Shown: piece by piece, positions 25,250-32,228 of the stretch
How the letters are laid out: each line of letters opens with the position of its first letter
How positions within the stretch are numbered: position 1 is the stretch's first letter
NCBI GenBank assembly: GCA_030377965.1
Contig: JAUCGE010000013.1
Location: 1-55,412 of the forward strand
DNA: 55,412 bases
Reading direction: 5' to 3'
DNA from: Desulfobacterales bacterium HSG16
GTDB taxonomy: Bacteria > Desulfobacterota > Desulfobacteria > Desulfobacterales > HSG16
Notes under the pieces: generated by a model
Seen by the model: the letters and a program-made list of their open reading frames with translations, nothing else
Databases searched by the model: none
Told to the model about the DNA's origin: nothing
Position numbers and translations under genes: made by a program

Positions 25250-25444
25250 GCTGTCCTTTCGTATTTTTCATGCTGAACAGATAAACAGCTGCTATTATAG
25301 CTTTCTTGCGTTCCTCGGGCTTCTATCACCAGGCAGCATCCCTGATAAGGCGGCCTTTCATACTGATCGGAATAAATCCGGCATTTTCTATAGTGTCCGT
25401 AAGAAAAAACTGTGCAATTAAATCTGAAAGGATGTGCCGTATCG

Positions 25445-25744
25445 CTATTTCATAAAATTGGGCTTTTTATTTTCAAACAAAAAAAGAACCAGTTCAAAAG
25501 TATAATCATCAAACATATGTTGTTCCCATCCCAGACGCTCCAGATACTGGTTGACGGATCTTGATGTAATTTGTTCCATATTGTCAAGAATGTTGAAGGT
25601 ATCTTTTATCAGTCTCTGTATTTCAACTGATACCAGTCCTTTTGCCTTGAGTCTTGAAAACAGTATATTGCAGATATTTTCCATAAACTCCCATGACTGA
25701 CAGTTACAACGAACAAAATGCGAATGCATTGACATCTGACACAT
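25445..25744 (-). CDS. Small conserved-looking helical protein
   Basis: Up to 99 residues; a start at the internal MENICNILFSRLKAKGL (near 25684) is possible since it begins the part that looks conserved. The core SVEIQRLIKDTFNIL, then SVNQYLERLGWEQHMFDDYT and FELVLFLFENK reads as three amphipathic helices with Trp/Phe anchors. I have seen similar short proteins in sulfate-reducer genomes but know no function. No neighbour explains it. Confidence 0.55.
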   Translation of the reverse strand: MCQMSMHSHFVRCNCQSWEFMENICNILFSRLKAKGLVSVEIQRLIKDTFNILDNMEQITSRSVNQYLERLGWEQHMFDDYTFELVLFLFENKKPNFMK

Positions 25745-25949
25745 TCTGAAAAAAAACTCAATCAGGAATATCCTGATTTCATGCTTCGAAATCTCTTAGA
25801 CGAATGACTATGTATTTAAATTTATAGACTATATCATCTGTACTCGATTTTAAAAAATCTTGTCATCAGAAAGTTTCAATTAGTTATGATACGCATGTTT
25901 CTGTCTGGCAAATTATTGGAACAAAAAGTACAGATCAGTTTTGATATGC

Positions 25950-26003
25950 CAGCAGATCAGGATTGTTATTTTTTTTGAATTTTTTCAAAATCCCGATCTG
26001 CTG
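25950..26003. repeat. Inverted repeat in the 25745-26177 non-coding stretch
   Basis: CAGCAGATCAGGATT (25950-25964) pairs at 14 of 15 positions with AATCCCGATCTGCTG (25989-26003) around a T-rich spacer. It lies between two minus-strand genes and could terminate transcription from the PilZ gene side. Nothing else was recognised in 25745-26177. Confidence 0.5.
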
Positions 26004-26177
26004 TGATTATCAAAGATTTTTGATGATGAGACATTTGACAGCAGCACTCTGAAGAAAAATGGTTACCTGTATGCAAAAAAAATATCAGCAAAAAACAGGA
26101 TTCACAATGAGGCAGGGGAGATCAATGCTTCTTCCCTGTCCAATAAAAAGGAGATACGTTCCAGGGCAGGCATTCTG

Positions 26178-26657
26178 CTATACCACGTTACCACTCAAAT
26201 AATTCTGGATGGATTCTTTGAATCTTCCATCGGAAAGCAGGTTCATCTTCTCAGAACACTCAACGCACAGACGCATATGATTGATACTCTCGCAAATCTC
26301 TTCAAATGGCATTATTGCACCACACTGATGGCAGGAGTTACGGACAAAACGGACACCTATTCCATAATATTCATGACCGTTTCTATTCTTTTTTCGACAC
26401 CACATCACTTGAGCGCGATATCCTTCACAGAGTGCATTATTATCCAAATCAGAAGTATTGTTATTGACCTGAATAAAAATTTCAGACTTGGAAGGTATGT
26501 CGTGTTCTGACTCGAAATACATTCCCCCGTCACTGCAATTACACATGGTTCCGACAAAATATTTCCGTTTTTTACAATCTGCGAACATTATTGGCATTTT
26601 GCAGCCATCACGCAGAAAAGCCCTATAATTAGCACTCCCGTTTCCGTTGTGCTTCAT
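26178..26657 (-). CDS. PilZ-like domain protein with C-terminal zinc-ribbon-like Cys pairs
   Basis: The ATG at 26657 has AGGAGG eight bases before it, so the longer frame to 26696 is not used. In the 159-residue product, residues ~20-105 follow a PilZ-like barrel: RAFLRDGCKMPIMFAD, then FVGTMCNCSDGGMYFESEHD (the NxSxxG-type loop), and YYGIGVRFV. The second half has CHQCG and CVEC about 25 residues apart, a likely zinc ribbon. PilZ domains bind c-di-GMP through RxxxR and [D/N]xSxxG; only a degenerate first Arg motif is present, so binding is uncertain. The next gene upstream on the same strand is a diguanylate cyclase. Confidence 0.7.
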   Translation of the reverse strand: MKHNGNGSANYRAFLRDGCKMPIMFADCKKRKYFVGTMCNCSDGGMYFESEHDIPSKSEIFIQVNNNTSDLDNNALCEGYRAQVMWCRKKNRNGHEYYGIGVRFVRNSCHQCGAIMPFEEICESINHMRLCVECSEKMNLLSDGRFKESIQNYLSGNVV

Positions 26658-27014
26658 GTTTGCACCTCCTTGATAGTCTGGATTGACAAAAAGCATACCT
26701 ACCCCCTTTCTCCCCTGTAATTCAAAAGGAGAGGAAAAAATTTTCCAAATCAGGCAAAAAGATCAGCAATTCTAATCAGTCAGTCACAGGTGAATTCGTT
26801 CCAGAGGAGAACAAACATACAGAAATAACAAAAATATTCGCCCATTATAAAGCTGAATGAATGATGTGTCAATCGTTTTATTTGCCAGACTCCAGATATT
26901 TGCCTATGAGCAAAATTACAAGTATTATAAGTAAATTATAAAGAGATTTGATTGAGGATATGTATAAAAGACGAACTTACAATTTATTCATGATTATGCT
27001 GAAAATCGGGGATC
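26658..27014. other. Non-coding stretch between PilZ-like and GGDEF genes
   Basis: Apart from the ribosome binding site of the PilZ-like gene (26665-26672 region), I see no gene and no clear hairpin. The sequence is A+T-rich and probably carries the promoter of the PilZ-like gene. Confidence 0.4.
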
Positions 27015-27962
27015 TCATTTAAATTTCTTAAAACATACAACGCGGTTTTTTCCCGTTTTTTTACCCTGATACATGGCTTCATCTGCTTGTTTAATACACT
27101 TATCTATAGTTTTTGAAGCAGAAAAAATGCTGATTCCGAAGGTCATAGTGGCTGACAGCCGCCATTTCCCATATTCAAAGACCTGATCTGTGAGTCTTTG
27201 ACGTATTTTTTCTGCAACTGTGAAACCGCCATCTAAACTGGTTTCAGGAAGCAGAAGCAGGAATTCTTCCCCTCCCCATCTGGCAGCGCTGTCCTGTTTC
27301 CGAACACTGCTTTGAATAACAGCGGAAATAGACTCAAGGATAAAATCACCGCAATCATGCCCATATTCATCGTTGAAATATTTGAAATCATCGACATCGG
27401 CCAGTATGAGGGCAAAAGGCTTCTGGCTTCTTCCAAATTTTGTTTTTTCATATTTAAGTTTTTCAATAATATCGCGACGATTGGAAAGCCTTGTCAGAAT
27501 ATCGGTTCTTGCTGCCCGATCCATTTCTTCATAGGCTTTTTGCAGTTTTCTATACGCTATTTTCAAGGATTCCCGGCTTTTCTGCAATTCCATGTGGGTT
27601 CGTACCCTGGCAACAACTTCTTTCTTGTGGAAAGGTTTGGTAATATAATCGACTCCACCGGATTCAAATGCCTTGATTTTATCTTCTGTTTCATGAAGTG
27701 CACTGATGAAAATGATCGGAATATTTTCTGTATCAGAGCTGGCTTTAAGATGCCGACAAACTTCAAAACCGTCCATTTTGGGCATCATTACATCAAGAAG
27801 AACCAAGTCCGGTGTTTTTTTCTTGATGAATTTCAATGCTTTTTTGCCGTCTTTGACCATTGCGACTTTATAATTATGATCTCTTAAAATGTTGGCAAGA
27901 ACCTGGAGATTCCTGATATTGTCATCCACAATCAAAATCGAAGCTTGTAAATTTTCATTCAT
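27015..27962 (-). CDS. Response regulator diguanylate cyclase (REC-GGDEF)
   Basis: Residues ~8-125 are a receiver (SILIVDDNIRNLQVLANIL; LVLLDVMMPKMDGFEV; IIFISALHE; ITKPFHKKEV); a coiled linker (~130-165) leads to a GGDEF domain at ~170-312 (DILTRLSNRRDIIEKL; ILADVDDFKYFNDEYGHDCG; AARWGGEEFLLLLPET). GGEEF is the active form. No inhibitory-site RxxD is obvious just before it (KQDSAARWGGEEF). It should make c-di-GMP on phosphorylation, at a time or place set by an unknown kinase; the two chemosensory clusters are within 30 kb. Confidence 0.93.
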   Translation of the reverse strand: MNENLQASILIVDDNIRNLQVLANILRDHNYKVAMVKDGKKALKFIKKKTPDLVLLDVMMPKMDGFEVCRHLKASSDTENIPIIFISALHETEDKIKAFESGGVDYITKPFHKKEVVARVRTHMELQKSRESLKIAYRKLQKAYEEMDRAARTDILTRLSNRRDIIEKLKYEKTKFGRSQKPFALILADVDDFKYFNDEYGHDCGDFILESISAVIQSSVRKQDSAARWGGEEFLLLLPETSLDGGFTVAEKIRQRLTDQVFEYGKWRLSATMTFGISIFSASKTIDKCIKQADEAMYQGKKTGKNRVVCFKKFK

Positions 27963-28161
27963 TTCATACCAATATCACAGATCGTTTGTTGTTTTCCATG
28001 ATAATATTTGAAAAAGTGAACAAAATATGAAAGCTCTGGCTATAGTCAGCATTTATCGAAAATTTATGGTATGTTTTTTAGCCGTTGAATAAAGAATTTG
28101 ACAAAAACTCTACCTGATATTTATAATAACAGATTTATTTCTAATAAGGATATAATAACCG

Positions 28162-28515
28162 ATGCATGAAATGGGAATAGCCATGCAGGTGCTTAAAATC
28201 GCATCTGCTTCCGTTCCAGACGATATGAAAGATGCCAGAGTGGAAAAGGTGAATCTGAAAGTGGGGAAACTTGCTGCTGTCGTACCCAAAAGCCTTCGAT
28301 TCTGTTTTGAAATCATCACAAAGGATACCCCCCTTGCGGGAGCCAGCCTGGTTATTGAGGAAGTGCCTGTCATAGCAGAATGTAACGAATGCGGCAACAG
28401 ATGGACAATAAGCGGCCCTGTTTTCAAATGCAGTCGATGTGACAGTGGAGCCATAAATGTCTTGTCAGGACAAGAACTTGAGATCAGTTCCATAGAGATT
28501 GAGGATATTGACTGA
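28162..28515 (+). CDS. hypA: Hydrogenase nickel insertion protein HypA
   Basis: The 117-residue protein begins MHE, the nickel-binding N-terminus of HypA, and has the zinc site ECNECGNRW and FKCSRCDSGA (two CxxC pairs). VNLKVGKLAAVVPKSLRFCF matches the family core. HypA, usually with the GTPase HypB, inserts Ni into NiFe hydrogenase. No hypB is next to it, and it is 14 kb away from hypCDEF on the other strand. Confidence 0.95.
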   Translation: MHEMGIAMQVLKIASASVPDDMKDARVEKVNLKVGKLAAVVPKSLRFCFEIITKDTPLAGASLVIEEVPVIAECNECGNRWTISGPVFKCSRCDSGAINVLSGQELEISSIEIEDID

Positions 28516-28680
28516 TTTGACACTATCAAAATTGATGCCCGATACCCGGTGTGTAGTAATCATATGCGATATTTGCACTTCAAACCATGCTGGTCGACTT
28601 GCCAGAAGCAAATTACTCATGATACATATGAATCCGAAATAAAAAAATAACCAGAACATTGAAGCATGGAGGCTGGAAAA

Positions 28681-29502
28681 ATGCTTACATGGATCAGAAA
28701 AGAGTCCAAAGGTTCGGATCTCTGGAGAAAAAATTTTAAAGATGGAGTTTTTCAAAACATTGATCTGGACGGAGCGAATTTTATCTGCTCGAATCTTGAA
28801 AACACCATCTTCAATCAGTCAAATCTTATAAACGGTGATTTGTGGAGGGCCAATCTGAAAAATGCCACTCTTGCCGGGATCTCGTTGCAGCGTGCAGACC
28901 TTTCAGAAAGCAATCTGATGAATGCAAACCTGACAGGTGCAGACCTTTCAGGAGCCTGCCTGGAAAAAGCAGATTTAAGATATGCCAATCTTGAAGGAGC
29001 CATACTTGATGGGGCAAAACTTGCAAACGCTGATATGACTGGTGCCAACCTTCGCTGCGCCAGCTTAAATGGTGCAGACCTTCAGCAGGTTGAACTGTCT
29101 GGATCGAATCTTGAATATGCACAAATGGTAAACGCTGATTTATGGAGGAGCAATCTTGAAAAAGCTGACATGGAAGGGATCAACCTGTCTGAAACAGATT
29201 TGATGGGCGCTGATCTTATGCTGGCTATTCTGTGGAAAGCCAATCTTAAAGACTCGGATCTGACCGGCGCTGATTTAAATGGAGCAACATTGCAGGATGC
29301 TGACCTTGACGGATGCCTGCTTATCGGAACCCGGTTAAACAAAGCTGATCTGAGAAAAGCTCATGGAATTTGTTATTCCCAGTTAGCCGAGACAGAAACT
29401 CTGTACCAGGCAAAAATGAATCAGAATCTCAAGGGTATGATAGCAAAAATGAGTCCGCACCTTCTTAAAAAATCGAGCCTTGCAGGAGATATCATGGCCT
29501 GA
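28681..29502 (+). CDS. Pentapeptide-repeat protein
   Basis: From about residue 15 to 225 the protein is built of A(D/N)LxX units (DLDGANF, ANLTGADLSGA, ADLRYANLEGA, ADMTGANL, ADLNGATLQDADL), some 35 in a row, giving a right-handed quadrilateral beta helix. A helical C-terminal tail of ~45 residues follows. ATG 28681 is used, with GGAGG at 28668 eight bases before it; the upstream in-frame ATG 28666 overlaps that site. Odd units carry DLWR (twice), where bulky Trp would face outward. No signal peptide is present. Function is unknown: some such proteins mimic DNA and bind gyrase, most are unassigned. Confidence 0.9.
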   Translation: MLTWIRKESKGSDLWRKNFKDGVFQNIDLDGANFICSNLENTIFNQSNLINGDLWRANLKNATLAGISLQRADLSESNLMNANLTGADLSGACLEKADLRYANLEGAILDGAKLANADMTGANLRCASLNGADLQQVELSGSNLEYAQMVNADLWRSNLEKADMEGINLSETDLMGADLMLAILWKANLKDSDLTGADLNGATLQDADLDGCLLIGTRLNKADLRKAHGICYSQLAETETLYQAKMNQNLKGMIAKMSPHLLKKSSLAGDIMA

Positions 29503-29644
29503 ATAATATGTGTCCGCTATGCTATTTCATCTTCGTTTTTTTTTCAGCACATATTTAACAACCTCTTATTTTCTTGATTAATCAAGACATTATATTTGTC
29601 CATTCCTTTTATATAATAAGTTGCAGATTCGTTTGAAATAAGAT

Positions 29645-29670
29645 ATGATGCGAACCGATATTCGTATCAT
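29645..29670. promoter_or_regulatory. Dyad upstream of the Wsp-type operon
   Basis: ATGATGCGAA (29645-29654) and TTCGTATCAT (29661-29670) are complementary at 9 of 10 positions with a 6-base spacer, 45 bases before the first wsp gene. A second palindrome, CTTGATTAATCAAG, lies at about 29573. The size and spacing fit a dimeric regulator site. By eye only. Confidence 0.4.
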
Positions 29671-29714
29671 AACCTGAGAAGTGATTTTTTGTCAAAATTT
29701 GGAAGATGGGATTT

Positions 29715-30188
29715 ATGCTCGTATTGTTATTTTATATCAAGGATGTAATGTATACAGTCAAGTGTGATCGGGTAAGAGAGATAGCGCCTATCGTGAATCT
29801 CAAGGATGTACCTCATTCACCCGAATATTTTGCCGGTTACTTCAATTATCGCGGGACCATCGTTCCAGTGATCGACCTTTGCAGGCTTATAAGGGGCAGT
29901 CTCTGCCGAATTCGTCTGAGTTCGAGGATTATACTGGTCGATTATAAAAACGAAGGAGGAAAATCGAATATTCTCGGATTGCTCGCCGAACGTGTAACCG
30001 AAACCGTAATGAAACCTGATAACGCATTCGTACAACCGTCTATTCGGTCGGAAGATGCCCCTTTTCTCGGTGGAATCGTAATGGAACAGGGAGAAATGAT
30101 TCAGTATATCGACCTTGATCTGTTACCAGACTGTGTTCATTTCCTTCCTGATGAAGATAATGGTATCAATGATTCAGACCAGAATTGA
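29715..30188 (+). CDS. wspB: CheW-like coupling protein, WspB position
   Basis: The 157-residue single-domain CheW starts MLVLLFYIKDVMYTVKCDRV; the ATG at 29715 follows GGAAGATGGG, nine bases before it. Family traits: VREIAPIVNLKDVPHSPEYF, AGYFNYRGTIVPVIDLCRLI, and a C-terminal IQYIDLDLLPD. CheW couples receptor tips to CheA; the second, diverged CheW (WspD) is four genes on. It is first in a run whose order (B, C, D, E, A, F, R) matches the Wsp surface-sensing system except for the position of wspA. Its 3' end overlaps the CheR gene. Confidence 0.85.
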   Translation: MLVLLFYIKDVMYTVKCDRVREIAPIVNLKDVPHSPEYFAGYFNYRGTIVPVIDLCRLIRGSLCRIRLSSRIILVDYKNEGGKSNILGLLAERVTETVMKPDNAFVQPSIRSEDAPFLGGIVMEQGEMIQYIDLDLLPDCVHFLPDEDNGINDSDQN

Positions 30189-31515
30189 ATCTATGGTGGA
30201 AAACAGGATAGGACTCTCGGCCAGCGCCATTGGCTCGGATGTCATTGCCAAAGCTATAGATCGGCGTATGAAAATCTTTGGCATGAACAAGATTGATACC
30301 TATCTGGACTCTTTGGAAAGATCCGGGAAAGAGTGGAATGAACTGATCGAGTTGTTAGTGGTTCCTGAAACCTGGTTTTTCAGAAACCGGGAATCCTTTA
30401 TATTTCTGTCTCACTATATCACATCTCAATGGCCTTTAAAGCATAAAAACCGGGTACTGCGTGTATTGAGTATTCCATGTGCAACTGGGGAAGAGCCTTA
30501 TTCCATCGCTATTACCCTGATGGATGCTGGCATGGAGGAAAACCAGTATTTCATTGATGCAGTGGATATCAGCAGTATTGCTCTCGATAAAGCAAAAGAG
30601 GGGGTTTTTGGCCCGGAATCATTCAGAGGCAGGAATTTGTCTTTTAGAGACCGTAATTTTGAACCTGTCGTAAATGATCGGGAAAAACGATTTGTTCTCA
30701 AACCATCTGTTCGGCAGAAAGTCCGGTTTTTGCAGGGGAATCTGATCAATAGTAATATTTTGGCCAACGAGATGCCATACGACATCATATTCTGCCGTAA
30801 CCTCTTGATTTACCTGAGTGTTAAAGCTAAACAAAAAGTGGTGCATAACATCGGCAGAATGCTGGCCAGAAACGGCATATTGTTTGTTGGTCATGTGGAA
30901 CGGCCTCTGGTGGGAAATTCCGAATTTACATGGATTCGTGAACCGAGTGTTTTCGCCTGCACAAAAAAAAAGCTTTCCATAAAAGATAAGAGTTCGGATC
31001 TGAGGAAGAAAACACCCAGGAGGAAACAAAAAGTTTTTTCTTCAAAAAAAGTACCTGCCTCATCCAGATTTGCTTCTGCCGGTGTCCATAAAAAACCGGA
31101 TAATGCAAAAATGTCCTGTCAACAGCCTTCTTTTTTGCAAAAACCGCCCTTGGGTATTGAAGAACACGACAATTTAAGTAACAATGAAAAAATTATGAAA
31201 ATGGCCACGCTCCATGCTGATCAGGGAGATCTGGAAAAGGCCCGGAAGCTGTGTAAAGAATGTTTGAACGAAAATTCTCTCATGATCCCGGCCAATTTTC
31301 TTATGGGGTTGATCTGCCAGGCTATGAATGAAGAAGATAAGGCAGAAAAATACTTTAATAAAACAGTATATCTTGATCCGAACCATTATGAGGCCCTGGG
31401 CCACCTGGCATTTATTATGGAACGTCGGGGAGAGCCGGGCAGGGCAGTTCAATTACGTCTGCGTGCTGATCGAATATTGAAAAGAGAGGGTGCTACCATC
31501 GAAAATGAAGAATGA
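30160..31515 (+). CDS. wspC: CheR-type methyltransferase with C-terminal TPR, WspC position
   Basis: The N-terminal helix (IGLSASAIGSDVIAKAID) and SAM-binding region with LSIPCATGEEPYSIAITLM and IIFCRNLLIYLSVKA mark CheR, which methylates receptor Glu residues. From ~residue 340 there are TPR units (KIMKMATLHADQGDLEKARK; AEKYFNKTVYLDPNHYEALG), the typical WspC add-on. A basic linker of ~60 residues joins them. The exact ATG is unsure (30151, 30160 or 30169 in the same frame), all inside the previous gene. The 3' end overlaps wspD by a few bases. Confidence 0.88.
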   Translation: MVSMIQTRIESMVENRIGLSASAIGSDVIAKAIDRRMKIFGMNKIDTYLDSLERSGKEWNELIELLVVPETWFFRNRESFIFLSHYITSQWPLKHKNRVLRVLSIPCATGEEPYSIAITLMDAGMEENQYFIDAVDISSIALDKAKEGVFGPESFRGRNLSFRDRNFEPVVNDREKRFVLKPSVRQKVRFLQGNLINSNILANEMPYDIIFCRNLLIYLSVKAKQKVVHNIGRMLARNGILFVGHVERPLVGNSEFTWIREPSVFACTKKKLSIKDKSSDLRKKTPRRKQKVFSSKKVPASSRFASAGVHKKPDNAKMSCQQPSFLQKPPLGIEEHDNLSNNEKIMKMATLHADQGDLEKARKLCKECLNENSLMIPANFLMGLICQAMNEEDKAEKYFNKTVYLDPNHYEALGHLAFIMERRGEPGRAVQLRLRADRILKREGATIENEE

Positions 31516-32209
31516 ATCCGAAAAACAGCTAAGTGAAAAGGTTGAAATTACAGATGGCTGCTGGAAAAAAATCGGAGTCTGGGGCAATGAAAAAGTGCGC
31601 TGTCCCAAACTCGATACTGTGATTCACTGCCGAAACTGCATTATTTTTACACAGGTAGGCAGAAATCTTCTGGACAGAGAGCTTTCTCAGGAATATCGAG
31701 ACGAGTGGACCAAAGTAATGGCCACTAAAAAAGAAGAAGAACTTTTCAACACCATTTCAGTTGTGATTTTTCGAATTGAACAGGAATGGCTCAGTATCCG
31801 GACAAAAGTGTTCGCTGAAGTCATCAATCCTGAAAATCTTCACAGCCACAGCCTCCCGCATCGGCACAATCCTGTATTGATCGGTATTATCAATATAAGA
31901 GGCGAAATTCAGCTATGCGTTTCTTTGAAAGATCTGTTGGGAATCGAGGGGTATAGCACGAAAAAAAATAGCTCCAAATCATACAAGCGTATGATGGTCA
32001 TGGATAAAAACGATGAAAAATGGGTATTTCCCATTGATGAAATTCACGGCATACATCGTGTACATCCAAATACATTTCAAAATGTACCTGTCACAGTGGC
32101 AAAGGCTCAGGCCACATTTACTAAAGGCATTTTCAAGTGGAACGACAAACATGTAGCGTTTATGGATGATGATCTGCTGCTCTTCAGTCTTACAAAAAGT
32201 GTTCAGTAA
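31505..32209 (+). CDS. wspD: CheW-like coupling protein, WspD position
   Basis: ATG 31505 (a few residues into the longest frame) gives 234 residues. Unlike WspB it has an N-terminal extension of ~75 residues with C-P-K and a Cys-rich CRNCIIFTQVGRNLLDRELS, then the CheW domain (VIFRIEQEWLSIRTKVFAEV; RHNPVLIGIINIRGEIQLCV; VFPIDEIHGI; HVAFMDDDLLL). The extension with paired Cys is seen in WspD-type proteins and could bind metal; that is inference. It overlaps the CheR gene and is 19 bases from the CheA gene. Confidence 0.85.
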   Translation: MKNESEKQLSEKVEITDGCWKKIGVWGNEKVRCPKLDTVIHCRNCIIFTQVGRNLLDRELSQEYRDEWTKVMATKKEEELFNTISVVIFRIEQEWLSIRTKVFAEVINPENLHSHSLPHRHNPVLIGIINIRGEIQLCVSLKDLLGIEGYSTKKNSSKSYKRMMVMDKNDEKWVFPIDEIHGIHRVHPNTFQNVPVTVAKAQATFTKGIFKWNDKHVAFMDDDLLLFSLTKSVQ

Positions 32210-32228
32210 AAAAGGAGAATGAAAAGTT

